From Anaerolineaceae bacterium (GTDB lineage Bacteria > Chloroflexota > Anaerolineae > Anaerolineales > Anaerolineaceae): a stretch of 10,303 bases of DNA. Below, in pieces: positions 1 through 7,144 of the stretch. The DNA is taken from assembly GCA_003501835.1 (NCBI GenBank), contig DNOU01000236.1, positions 1-10,303 of the forward strand, written 5' to 3'. The notes beneath the pieces are model-generated. The model searched no databases, was not told the origin of the DNA, and saw only the letters and a program-made list of their open reading frames with translations. The position numbers and the translations under genes are program-made. The number at the start of each line of letters is the position of its first letter. Position 1 is the first letter of the stretch.

Positions 1-1251
1 ACCTCCATCGGTGGAGTGGGCTTGCTGGTGGGTGGTTTGATCATCTTCGTTTACACTGGCAGCTATGATATCGACAAGTTCCTGGCCGGGGCGGGGAATG
101 TGCCGGCGAATATCCTCGGATTGCTGGCGTTTGGATTCCTGATCGCTGCGGCTGCAAAGTCGGCACAATTTCCTTTTCAGACCTGGTTGCCAGATGCCAT
201 GGAAGCTCCCTCGCCCATCAGCGCACTGATCCATGCTGCCACGATGGTCAATGCAGGGGTTTACCTGCTGGCGCGCTTTTACCCGGCATTTCAAAACGTT
301 CCCTACTGGCGTGAGGCAGTGATGGCTGTGGGCATGATCAGTGCCCTGTTGGCAGCGATCATGGCATTGACTGCCTGGGATATCAAGCGCGTGTTGGCGT
401 ATTCCACCATCAGCCAGTTGGGTTACATGGTGTACGCCATCGGTGCAGGAAATGTTTATGCCAGCCAGTTCCATCTGCTCAGCCACTCGGTGTTCAAAGC
501 GCTACTCTTCCTGGGTGCAGGTGCCGTGATTCACAACATCGGCACGCGCGATATGCACGAGATGGGCGGCGTGGGCAGGAAGATGCCCTTTGTTCAATGG
601 GTGTTCATCATCGGTGCCCTGGCATTGGCAGGGATCCCGATCTTCAACGGTTTCTGGTCGAAGGAACTCATTCTCGAAGCCGGGTTGCAAGGGGGACCCA
701 CCTGGATGTACGTGGTGATGCTGGCTGTGGCGGGTCTGACCGCACTCTACACCATCCGCCTGGTGTACCTGGTGTTCTATGGTGAGCCACGTTCTGAGTA
801 TCATGTGCACCCCACTGGTACTGCAATGAAGGTTGCTCTCGCCCCTTTGGCTTTTGGGGCATTCACCACCTGGCTGCTGGCGGGTCAATTCTCGCAGCTG
901 CTGGACGAATCCACTTTACCATTCCACAAGATCGAACCCTTTGGGCTCCCTGAGATGTTCCACGAAGTGCTCAGCATTCCAACGTTGATCGCTCTGGCAG
1001 TCATTGCATTGGGCGTAGTGCTCTGGTTGATCCGCGATAGATTGGCAGGTCTGACGCACGCATTGGAGTGGCTCAGAAAAGCTTCTGTCAACAGCTTTGG
1101 ATTCGAGTGGGTCAACAGAGCCATTGTCAAAGGCACACAGGCAACGGGCGAAGGATTGCGGGTGACGCAAACCGGTGTGCTCGGTTGGAATGTACTGGCG
1201 ATACTGGTGACCATCATTCTCCTCTTTGCCATTTATGCAGTGGGAGCGTAA
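1..1251 (+). CDS. NuoL/HyfB-like ion-translocating membrane subunit of group 4 hydrogenase (5' partial)
   Basis: Large polytopic membrane subunit of the antiporter (proton_antipo_M) family, expected to move H+ or Na+ across the cytoplasmic membrane as part of the hydrogenase complex. The frame is open from base 1 (first residues TSIGGVGLLVG), so the start lies upstream; about 416 residues are visible against roughly 600 in full NuoL, so about a third is missing. Seen: a lysine in the AAAKSAQFPFQTWLPDAMEA segment (visible residue about 53), VLAYSTISQLGY, LSHSVFKALLF (about residues 160-170), and GIPIFNGFWSKE with a lysine about residue 221. These match conserved antiporter positions. The C-terminal part has an amphipathic stretch and a final membrane helix, as in NuoL-type subunits that carry a lateral arm; whether this one forms such an arm is inference. 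The stop lies 3 nt before the next ATG. It could be called MrpA-like, but nothing visible shows the extra MrpA C-terminal domains. Confidence 0.93.
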   Translation, partial: TSIGGVGLLVGGLIIFVYTGSYDIDKFLAGAGNVPANILGLLAFGFLIAAAAKSAQFPFQTWLPDAMEAPSPISALIHAATMVNAGVYLLARFYPAFQNVPYWREAVMAVGMISALLAAIMALTAWDIKRVLAYSTISQLGYMVYAIGAGNVYASQFHLLSHSVFKALLFLGAGAVIHNIGTRDMHEMGGVGRKMPFVQWVFIIGALALAGIPIFNGFWSKELILEAGLQGGPTWMYVVMLAVAGLTALYTIRLVYLVFYGEPRSEYHVHPTGTAMKVALAPLAFGAFTTWLLAGQFSQLLDESTLPFHKIEPFGLPEMFHEVLSIPTLIALAVIALGVVLWLIRDRLAGLTHALEWLRKASVNSFGFEWVNRAIVKGTQATGEGLRVTQTGVLGWNVLAILVTIILLFAIYAVGA

Positions 1252-1254
1252 ACA

Positions 1255-2766
1255 ATGAGCCATAATTTCCCTTACATCGTGCTGGTTTTGCTCCCCATGG
1301 TGGCTGCACCGCTGGTTTACCTGGTTGGGCGGGCAACGCTGAACCGGGGTCAACTCTGGGGCATGACTTTTGCCCGTTTGTTCACCATTGTGGTCTTCCT
1401 GTTGGAGGGAGTGGCGCTGTATTTCTCCACCATGGCAGCGGTAGCCGGCGAATCGGTCTCCATACAGGTGGGCTCTGAATATATGATCTTTGATGGGGTG
1501 GGTCTGCTGGTGAGTGCCGTAGCGGTGGTCTTAGCCTTTTTCGTTGCCATTTTTTCCACGCAATATATGGAAGATGAGGACGGAGAAGAAAAGTTCTATG
1601 CGCTGCTGCTCATCTGTGTTGGATCAATCATCGGTCTGGCGGGGTCACTCGATCTTTTCAACCTGTGGGTCTGGTTTGAAGTGATGGCTGTTTCGACGTA
1701 CTTCCTGGTTGCCTTCTACCACGATGAATCGGCTTCTCTGGAAGCGGGCGTGAAGTACCTTGTGCAATCCACCATTGGGTCCACGCTCGTATTGTTTGGC
1801 ATTGCGCTCGTCTTCTCTCAAACCGGTTCAGTCGCCATGGCGGATATTTACAGGTCACTTTCCAATCCTCTTCCCCTGGTTGGATTGGGTGGTTTGCTGA
1901 TGTTGGTGGGATTTGGGGTGAAGGCAGCCTTTGTTCCGCTTCACACCTGGCTGCCGGATGCGCATTCACAGGCACCCAGCGGAATCTCAGCCATGCTTTC
2001 GGGTATCGTCATTGAGGCAGGTCTGGTGGCAATGCTGCGCATGATCAGCATTCTTGGGCATGCCAACATCCCCTGGGGTTTGATCCTGCTGGTTTTTGGT
2101 TGTCTGAATATCTTTCTGGGCAACCTGATGGCGCTGCGTCAGACGCAGGTCAAACGGTTACTGGCGTACTCCAGCCTGGCACACGTGGGCTACATGCTGC
2201 TGGGTTTTGGTTTCTCCATGACTTTCATGATCATGGAAGGTGCACAGGGTGCCTTCTTCCACATGATGACCCATGCCATGATGAAGGGACTTGCCTTCCT
2301 GGCAGCAGGTGCGCTGTTATATGCGTTTTTCCTGTCACAGGGCAAGCATTCACCTCTTACGCTGGATGATCTTAACGGAGCCTCACGAAAATACCCGGTC
2401 ACCGCCTTTGCCTTCAGTGTGGCAGTGCTGGCTTTGGGCGGGCTTCCACCGATGGCGGGATTCATGTCAAAATGGCAAATCCTCCTTTCCGGCGCGGGAA
2501 CGCAGAACACGGTGATGATCATCATCGTGGTCTTTGCCGCGCTGAACAGTGTTCTGTCACTGGGGTATTATGCTCCGATGGTCAACCGGATCTATCGCCG
2601 TGAACCATCTGAAGCAGTACAGAATGGCAGCCCCATCACCTGGCAGATGGCACTGCCCATGGTGCTGATGGTGCTCATCATCGTGGCAGTGGGCGTTTAC
2701 CCGAAGACGGTGGAATTCCTCACTTCAAACGCTGCTTACAGTCTAATGGCGATCTTTGCAGGATAA
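1255..2766 (+). CDS. NuoM/NuoN/MrpD-like ion-translocating membrane subunit (HyfB/MbhH-type)
   Basis: Second antiporter-like subunit, 503 residues with about 14 predicted membrane helices, the usual length for NuoM/NuoN/MrpD/MbhH. Key charged residues of the family are visible: Glu142 in LWVWFEVMAVSTYF (the conserved glutamate of transmembrane helix 5), Lys223 and His230 in GVKAAFVPLHTWLPDAH, Lys300 in QVKRLLAYSSLAHVGY, and Lys406 in GFMSKWQ. All the residues expected for an ion path are therefore present, and I infer that it pumps. It begins 3 nt after the preceding stop, with GGGAG at 1242-1246 as a probable ribosome site inside the upstream gene, which suggests translational coupling. I cannot assign it strictly to NuoM or NuoN. 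MbhH/MrpD is the nearest relation suggested by its place before a NuoA/MbhI-like gene and the BCD genes. Confidence 0.93.
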   Translation: MSHNFPYIVLVLLPMVAAPLVYLVGRATLNRGQLWGMTFARLFTIVVFLLEGVALYFSTMAAVAGESVSIQVGSEYMIFDGVGLLVSAVAVVLAFFVAIFSTQYMEDEDGEEKFYALLLICVGSIIGLAGSLDLFNLWVWFEVMAVSTYFLVAFYHDESASLEAGVKYLVQSTIGSTLVLFGIALVFSQTGSVAMADIYRSLSNPLPLVGLGGLLMLVGFGVKAAFVPLHTWLPDAHSQAPSGISAMLSGIVIEAGLVAMLRMISILGHANIPWGLILLVFGCLNIFLGNLMALRQTQVKRLLAYSSLAHVGYMLLGFGFSMTFMIMEGAQGAFFHMMTHAMMKGLAFLAAGALLYAFFLSQGKHSPLTLDDLNGASRKYPVTAFAFSVAVLALGGLPPMAGFMSKWQILLSGAGTQNTVMIIIVVFAALNSVLSLGYYAPMVNRIYRREPSEAVQNGSPITWQMALPMVLMVLIIVAVGVYPKTVEFLTSNAAYSLMAIFAG

Positions 2767-2781
2767 GGAGAAAGACTCAAA

Positions 2782-3093
2782 ATGGATATTTTACTCAGTC
2801 CCCCCCTGGCTTTTCTGATCTACCTGCCTTTGGTGATTGCAATCTATTATGTGGGCGAAGGGCTGGCCGGCAAGGGAAATCCGAACCCGCTCAAATCCAG
2901 CCTGTACGGCAGTGGCGAGCAGGCGCCCACTTCGGCGGCGGCTCCTGGCTACAAGCCCTTTTTCATCGTGGCGTTTTTCTTCGCCATGCTGCATTTGGGT
3001 GTGCTGGTGCTGGGCACCGGTGGAATCAACGTGAAAATGATCGCGCCCGCAGCAGGTCTTGTGCTGGCGTTGGTTGCATTGATCCTCGGTTGA
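2782..3093 (+). CDS. NuoA/MbhI-like small membrane subunit of group 4 hydrogenase
   Basis: Short membrane protein of 103 residues with three predicted helices (about 8-28, 59-79 and 86-102). The first helix is followed by a soluble loop containing YGSGEQAP (42-49). This is the NuoA hallmark, a Y-x-S/C-G-E loop after helix 1, and the gene sits directly before the NuoB-like gene as nuoA does. Complex I NuoA normally has acidic residues in helix 2 (FDVE type); here that helix reads FFFAMLHLGVLVLG with no acid. Such a change suits hydrogenase-type relatives that do not build the complex I quinone region, but this is inference. A ribosome site (AAGGAGA, 2765-2771) precedes the ATG. The spacing is a little long, but no better start is visible. 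Confidence 0.78.
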   Translation: MDILLSPPLAFLIYLPLVIAIYYVGEGLAGKGNPNPLKSSLYGSGEQAPTSAAAPGYKPFFIVAFFFAMLHLGVLVLGTGGINVKMIAPAAGLVLALVALILG

Positions 3094-3116
3094 ATAATGG
3101 TGGATAAGGAGAACAC

Positions 3117-3563
3117 ATGACAACACCAATGGTAGGTGTGATTGAGAAAGTCAAAACCTGGGCGAGAGTGAATTCTCCCTGGGTGATCCATTTCAACAGC
3201 GGCTCATGCAATGGCTGCGATATTGAGATCCTTGCCACACTCACCCCGCGCTACGATGTCGAGCGTTTCGGCATCAAGCTGCAGGGCAGTCCTCGCCATG
3301 CGGATGTGCTCATCTGTACCGGTCCGGTGACACTGCAGGCGCGCGACAGGCTGGTGCGGGTGTATGAACAGATGCCCGAACCGAAATTTGTAGTGGCGGT
3401 TGGTTCCTGCGGCATTTCCAGCGGTGTTTTCCAGGGTTGCTACAATGTAGTGGGCAACATCGGCGATGTGATCCCGGTAAATGTTTATGTGCCAGGATGT
3501 CCTCCGCGCCCTGAGGCGATCATCTACGGGGTGGTCCAATTGCTGAAGAGCCTTCAAAACTGA
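3117..3563 (+). CDS. NuoB-like [NiFe] hydrogenase group 4 small subunit
   Basis: Electron-transfer small subunit, 148 residues, binding the proximal [4Fe-4S] cluster that passes electrons between the ferredoxin-like subunit and the NiFe site. Visible cluster ligands are Cys31 and Cys34 (GSCNGCD), Cys98 (GSCGISSG) and Cys128 (PGCPPRPE). The CxxC spacing is that of hydrogenases, whereas complex I NuoB has two adjacent cysteines, so this supports a hydrogenase over an NADH dehydrogenase. A fifth cysteine (Cys108, QGCYN) is near the site; I do not assign it a role. There is no twin-arginine signal and no C-terminal anchor, as expected for a cytoplasm-facing group 4 enzyme. The start is set by AAGGAG at 3106-3111, five bases before ATG. 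The next gene follows at 10 nt. Confidence 0.95.
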   Translation: MTTPMVGVIEKVKTWARVNSPWVIHFNSGSCNGCDIEILATLTPRYDVERFGIKLQGSPRHADVLICTGPVTLQARDRLVRVYEQMPEPKFVVAVGSCGISSGVFQGCYNVVGNIGDVIPVNVYVPGCPPRPEAIIYGVVQLLKSLQN

Positions 3564-3573
3564 GGAGCGAAAA

Positions 3574-4071
3574 ATGGATATTGATCAAAAACTCCAGGCG
3601 GGTGCAGAAATTGTCAAAGAATGGGTGATTTCCACTTCGAACCCCGAGGTTAACAGAGTGGATCTGGTGGTTGCGCCTGAAAACCTTAAGAAGGCAGTCG
3701 CTGCCATGCTGGACAGCCAGTGGGGATATCTTTCCGCCATCACTGGTTTGGATCATCCTGAATACTTGACTGATGAAACTGGCGTCAAAAAGGTGGATCC
3801 CGATAGAGGGAATCTCGAATTGCTGTATCATTTTTCGGGCGGAGCTGCGGTGTTGACGCTGCGGGTGACATTGCCTTATAGCGAGGCAGTGATCGATTCG
3901 ATTTGCGATATCGACATGGCAGCCCAGCTTTACGAACGTGAAGCTGCCGAACTCTTTGGAATTGAGTTCCGCGGAGCACCCAGCACAGATCACCTGGTGC
4001 TGCCAGACGATTGGCCGGTGGGGGTTTACCCCCTGCGCAAGGCATTTACCGGTTTGAAGAAAGAATCCTAG
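3574..4071 (+). CDS. NuoC-like (30-kDa family) hydrogenase subunit
   Basis: Soluble 165-residue protein of the complex I 30-kDa family, lying between small and large subunits in the peripheral arm; it is structural and binds no cofactor. The family signature is clear near the C-terminus: YEREAAELFGIEF (120-132) and LPDDWPVGVYPLRKAF (143-158), the ERE...D/E-x-FGI and PLRK blocks of NuoC, MbhK and the N-terminal part of HycE. It is encoded separately from the large subunit here, unlike E. coli HycE/HyfG where both are fused. GAGGAG at 3562-3567, overlapping the previous stop codon, is the ribosome site and fixes the ATG at 3574. Confidence 0.93.
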   Translation: MDIDQKLQAGAEIVKEWVISTSNPEVNRVDLVVAPENLKKAVAAMLDSQWGYLSAITGLDHPEYLTDETGVKKVDPDRGNLELLYHFSGGAAVLTLRVTLPYSEAVIDSICDIDMAAQLYEREAAELFGIEFRGAPSTDHLVLPDDWPVGVYPLRKAFTGLKKES

Positions 4072-4083
4072 GAGGATGCGAAC

Positions 4084-5265
4084 ATGGGAGCAGAAAAGAA
4101 ACCTGAGAAATTTGTAGTTTCGATCGGCCCGCAGCACCCTGCTTTGAAGGAACCCGGTCATTTTGAGTTTGCAGTGGAGGGCGAAATCGTCACCAGCGCC
4201 ACTGCCCGATTGGGATTTGTGCACCGCGGCATGGAAAAAGGCACCGAATCACGCACCTGGGTGCAAAACTTGTACCTTATGGAACGTGTTTGCGGCATCT
4301 GTTCAGCAGTGCATGCCATGGCTTATGCCCAGGGGGTGGAGAAACTGGCAAAGGTCGAGGTTCCCCCAAGGGCTCGCGCCATCAGGCAGCTGATTGCCGA
4401 GTTGGAGCGCATTCACAGCCACCTGTTGTGGCTGGGCGTGGCAGCGCATGAAGGCGGATTTGACACCCTTTTCATGCTTTCCTGGCGCGACCGCGAGACG
4501 GTGATGGATCTTCTGGAGGCGATCACCGGAAATCGGGTGAATTATTCAGCCAATGTGCTCGGTGGTGTGAAGATCGATATTGATGAAGTGAAATCAGCCG
4601 CCATCCTGAAGGGTATGGATTTCCTGGAAGAACGCACCCGGCATTACATGAAGGTGGTCACCGAGGACGAAACCTTCCTGGGTCGGACACGCAAGATCGG
4701 TACCATGACCCTGGAGCAGGCGCTTCGTCTCGGTTCGGTGGGTCCTACAGGGCGGGCATCAGGCGTGCCCTATGATGTGCGCGTTGACGCGCCTTATGCT
4801 GCATACCAGGATTTTCCAGTGAATATTGTGACCGATACCGCGGGAGATCTGGAAGCTCGTTTTGTGGTGCGCATCAAGGAGTTATATGAAAGCTACCGTG
4901 TGATCCGCGAGCTGGTGGATCACATGCCTGCCGGCGAACTGACCACCCGCATTCCGCGCCGCATTCAAGAGGGTGAAGTGGTCAGCAGGGTGGAAGCGCC
5001 GCGCGGTGAACTCTTCTACTTCCTCAAGAGTAATGGCACAGATATGCCTGAGCGCATCAAGGTGCGCACACCCAGTCTGTGCAACTGGGGTTCGATTCTG
5101 GCTACTGCAGTGGGTCACCGGCTGGCAGATATGCCGATGATCCTGGCCGGAATTGACCCCTGCTTTTCCTGCAATGACCGCATGATCCTTGTGAAACGCG
5201 GTAACGACCAGACTGTCTGGACCTGGGAAGACCTACGCCGATACGGAATCGAGTATTACAAATGA
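4084..5265 (+). CDS. NuoD-like [NiFe] hydrogenase group 4 large (catalytic) subunit
   Basis: Catalytic subunit, 393 residues, interconverting H+ and H2 at a NiFe(CN)2CO centre. Both ligand motifs are intact: ERVCGIC (67-73; Cys70 and Cys73) and DPCFSCNDR (358-366; Cys360 and Cys363). Complex I NuoD has lost these, so this is a true hydrogenase-type subunit. The N-terminal SIGPQHPALKEPGHF and LGFVHRGMEK blocks are typical of the 49-kDa/group 4 family. After Arg366 there are 27 residues beginning MILVKR. E. coli HycE is cut by HycI after the Arg of DPCxxCxxR, directly before a Met, and the same Arg-Met junction is present here, so I predict cleavage between Arg366 and Met367. The start follows a strong AGGAGG (4070-4075) that overlaps the previous stop. 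It overlaps the next gene by ATGA. The subclass (4d/Mbh-like or 4g-like) cannot be settled by eye. Confidence 0.96.
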   Translation: MGAEKKPEKFVVSIGPQHPALKEPGHFEFAVEGEIVTSATARLGFVHRGMEKGTESRTWVQNLYLMERVCGICSAVHAMAYAQGVEKLAKVEVPPRARAIRQLIAELERIHSHLLWLGVAAHEGGFDTLFMLSWRDRETVMDLLEAITGNRVNYSANVLGGVKIDIDEVKSAAILKGMDFLEERTRHYMKVVTEDETFLGRTRKIGTMTLEQALRLGSVGPTGRASGVPYDVRVDAPYAAYQDFPVNIVTDTAGDLEARFVVRIKELYESYRVIRELVDHMPAGELTTRIPRRIQEGEVVSRVEAPRGELFYFLKSNGTDMPERIKVRTPSLCNWGSILATAVGHRLADMPMILAGIDPCFSCNDRMILVKRGNDQTVWTWEDLRRYGIEYYK

Positions 5266-6218
5266 ACCTTTCCCTATCTCCCCTTGTTGAATTGCTGTTT
5301 TTCCCGGGCGGGCTGGTTTTACTGGCCAGCGGCCTGGTGTATGAATTCGTTGATCGCAAACTGGTGGCGCGGTTCCAAAACCGGATCGGACCTCGCTGGT
5401 TCCAGCCCCTGGCAGATGTGATCAAACTGCTGGCCAAGGAAGAGGTCATTCCGGCAGGCGTGGTCAAGGGGTTGTTCATCTTTTTACCGATCGTTGCCTT
5501 GACTTCCATCCTCACTGCAGCGCTCTATGTGCCGATGTTCGGTTTGAAGCCTGCGTTCAGCTTCCCCGGCGACCTGGTCGTCACGGTTTACCTGCTCTCC
5601 CTGATGACCCTTTGCATCGGTCTGGCTGGCGCCAACACTGAAGACCGTTTCTCGCTGGTGGGTGCCACGCGTGCCCTGACCCAGATGTTTTCCTATGAGG
5701 CGCCTTTCCTGCTGGCATTACTGGGTCCGGCAATTGCCCTGGGCACCTGGAACATCGGTCAGATCAACTCTGCAGCAGGCAACAACCTGTGGTTCATCAT
5801 CGCGCAGCCTTTCGGCTTTATTGCTGCGGTGATCGGTCTGATGGGTAAGCTCGAGCTTCCACCCTTTGATGCTCCCGAGGCGGAAACTGAAATCGTGGCG
5901 GGTGCTTTGACCGAGTACTCCGGTCGTGGTCTGGCGCTTTTCCGCATCGGGCGCGACGTGGAGCTTGTGATTGGGTTGACGCTTATCGCTTCGTTTTACC
6001 TGGGCGGTCTGGCAAACCCCCTGGATTTTCTGTGGAAAACGCTTATACTTCTTCTGGTAACCGCCGCTCTGCAATCGTTGTTCGCCAGGCTGCGCATTGA
6101 TCAGACCGTGGGTCTATGGTGGAGGATTGGATCCATCATGGTATTGCTGCAACTGTTAGCGGTTGTGGTCGGCAGGCTGATTGCACCCCTCATTCCATTC
6201 CTGTCTTCAGGAGGTTAG
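5262..6218 (+). CDS. NuoH-like membrane subunit of group 4 hydrogenase
   Basis: Membrane subunit of the NuoH/HycD/EchB/MbhM family, 318 residues with about eight helices, joining the hydrogenase arm to the ion-pumping arm. Conserved blocks seen: VDRKLVARFQNRIGPRW (30-46) and ADVIKLLAKEEVIPAG (51-66), the NuoH Q-x-R-x-GP and D-x-x-K-x-x-x-KE signatures; FSYEAPFLLALLGPA (143-157); and KLELPPFDAPEAETE (196-210) followed by TEYSGRGLALF. These acidic loops form the coupling region in complex I relatives. A late block, LRIDQTVGLWWRIG (277-290), is also standard. The ATG overlaps the large-subunit stop (ATGA, 5262-5265), indicating coupled translation and tight stoichiometry. Confidence 0.95.
   Translation: MNLSLSPLVELLFFPGGLVLLASGLVYEFVDRKLVARFQNRIGPRWFQPLADVIKLLAKEEVIPAGVVKGLFIFLPIVALTSILTAALYVPMFGLKPAFSFPGDLVVTVYLLSLMTLCIGLAGANTEDRFSLVGATRALTQMFSYEAPFLLALLGPAIALGTWNIGQINSAAGNNLWFIIAQPFGFIAAVIGLMGKLELPPFDAPEAETEIVAGALTEYSGRGLALFRIGRDVELVIGLTLIASFYLGGLANPLDFLWKTLILLLVTAALQSLFARLRIDQTVGLWWRIGSIMVLLQLLAVVVGRLIAPLIPFLSSGG
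6208..6214 (+). promoter_or_regulatory. Ribosome binding site deciding the start of the NuoI-like gene
   Basis: CAGGAGG lies at 6208-6214, eight bases before ATG 6223. A longer in-frame start at 6181 would put 14 extra residues inside the NuoH-like gene and has no comparable site, so 6223 is preferred. Confidence 0.75.
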
Positions 6219-6222
6219 TGGT

Positions 6223-6657
6223 ATGACTATCGGATCAATGTTGGGAGACATCGTCAACTCGTTTTTCAAGAGACCGGCCACGGGAAGATACCCCTTTGTC
6301 AGGACCGAAGCCCCGGAAGATTTGCGCGGCAAGGTGGTATGGAATCCTGAGACATGTACCGGCTGCGGCCTGTGTGTTAAGGATTGTCCCTCTCAAGCAT
6401 TGGAACTTTTCACCCTGGACAAGGCTGCCAAGCGGTATGTCATGCTTTATCACATGGATTGCTGCACCTACTGCGCTCAATGTGAAGTGAGCTGCCGGTC
6501 GAAGAGTATTTACCTCACCAATGATGAATGGGAGCTGGCGTCTACCTCGCGTACGCCTTTTGAGGTTTATTATGGGCGGGAAGAAGACGTCCAGAAGGTC
6601 CTGGAACCGGAACCTCAGGGAGAACCTGACCTTTCTCCGGAGTCAAAAACAGAGTAA
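6223..6657 (+). CDS. NuoI-like 2x[4Fe-4S] ferredoxin subunit of group 4 hydrogenase
   Basis: Electron-input subunit, 144 residues from the preferred ATG, passing electrons from soluble ferredoxin (inferred donor) to the small subunit. Two cluster motifs are visible: CTGCGLCVKDCP (Cys45, 48, 51, 55) and CTYCAQCEVSC (Cys81, 84, 87, 91). The second motif is followed by Arg rather than the usual Pro, and an extra Cys80 precedes it. The N-terminus begins with an amphipathic stretch (GDIVNSFFKRPATGRYPFV), as in NuoI/MbhN/HycF. The last 20 or so residues are rich in Glu, Pro and Ser (LEPEPQGEPD), with no domain I recognise. The gene starts 4 nt after the NuoH-like stop and closes the structural part of the operon. 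Confidence 0.93.
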   Translation: MTIGSMLGDIVNSFFKRPATGRYPFVRTEAPEDLRGKVVWNPETCTGCGLCVKDCPSQALELFTLDKAAKRYVMLYHMDCCTYCAQCEVSCRSKSIYLTNDEWELASTSRTPFEVYYGREEDVQKVLEPEPQGEPDLSPESKTE

Positions 6658-6674
6658 ATCTTCTTTCCCGGGAT

Positions 6675-6704
6675 CCACCCAGGTGTTACGGATTGCCTGG
6701 GTGG
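6675..6704 (+). repeat. 9-bp perfect inverted repeat spanning the probable start of the hydrogenase protease
   Basis: CCACCCAGG (6675-6683) and CCTGGGTGG (6696-6704) are perfect reverse complements around a 12-base loop. The GTG start proposed for the protease (6683-6685) begins at the last stem base. No T-run follows, so it is not a standard terminator. It may lower translation of the protease, or may be a chance result of the coding sequence; a 9-bp match with a short loop is expected about once in 10 kb by chance. Confidence 0.45.
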
Positions 6705-7126
6705 GTGTGGGATCTGAACTGAATGGCGACGATGCGGCAGGTCTTTATGCGATACGGGGCCTGGCTCCGATACTCATGGACGAGCCGCATTTCTTATGCC
6801 TGGAGAGCGGTGTTAACCCCGAAAATGCTCTTGGTCCCCTGCGGAAATTTCATCCCGACCTGGTGGTGATGGTGGATGCCGCAGATTTTGGAGAGCCTGC
6901 GGGGAATATCCGGTTTATCAAGAACGCTGAAGTAGGGGGGATCAGCTTTTCGACACATTCACTCCCCATGAATCTGATCAGCGAATACCTGGGCAGGGAA
7001 CTGGATTGTCCGGTCTGGCTTCTGGGAATCCAGCCGGCAAGCCTTGAATTTGCCGCCCCTTTAACCATAAAAGTGAGGCGCGCTGTTGACAGCCTCGTAC
7101 TTGAAATAAGCAGGATCATTCAATGA
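6683..7126 (+). CDS. hycI: HycI-type [NiFe] hydrogenase maturation endopeptidase
   Basis: Nickel-dependent aspartic-type endopeptidase (peptidase M52 / HyaD-HycI family) that trims the C-terminal tail of the large subunit after metal insertion. From GTG 6683 the product is 147 residues, near the usual 150-160. Seen: GVGSELNGDDAAG (8-20) with Asp16, VDAADFG (64-70) with Asp65, and STHSLPMN (90-97) with His92. These line up with HycI Asp16, Asp62 and His90, the nickel-sensing ligands. LLGIQPASLEFAAP is the family's C-terminal block. The classic GxGN has Ser in place of Asn. The frame stays open upstream to an ATG at 6521 within the NuoI-like gene, but that would add 54 unrelated residues, so I prefer GTG 6683; TTG 6686 is also possible. 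No strong ribosome site is visible. It lies 25 nt after the NuoI-like stop and probably acts on that operon's large subunit. Confidence 0.9.
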   Translation: MLRIAWVGVGSELNGDDAAGLYAIRGLAPILMDEPHFLCLESGVNPENALGPLRKFHPDLVVMVDAADFGEPAGNIRFIKNAEVGGISFSTHSLPMNLISEYLGRELDCPVWLLGIQPASLEFAAPLTIKVRRAVDSLVLEISRIIQ

Positions 7127-7144
7127 GTCACAAGGACCGTATTC

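Noticed and set aside
3520..4224. A 234-codon open frame on the - strand across the NuoC-like and NuoD-like genes
   Set aside because: It is antisense to two well-supported genes, with low-complexity shadow composition and no recognisable motif.
1..6657. Annotation of the operon as respiratory NADH dehydrogenase (complex I)
   Set aside because: The large subunit has both NiFe-binding CxxC motifs, the small subunit has CxxC rather than adjacent cysteines, no NADH-module genes are visible, and a hydrogenase protease follows.
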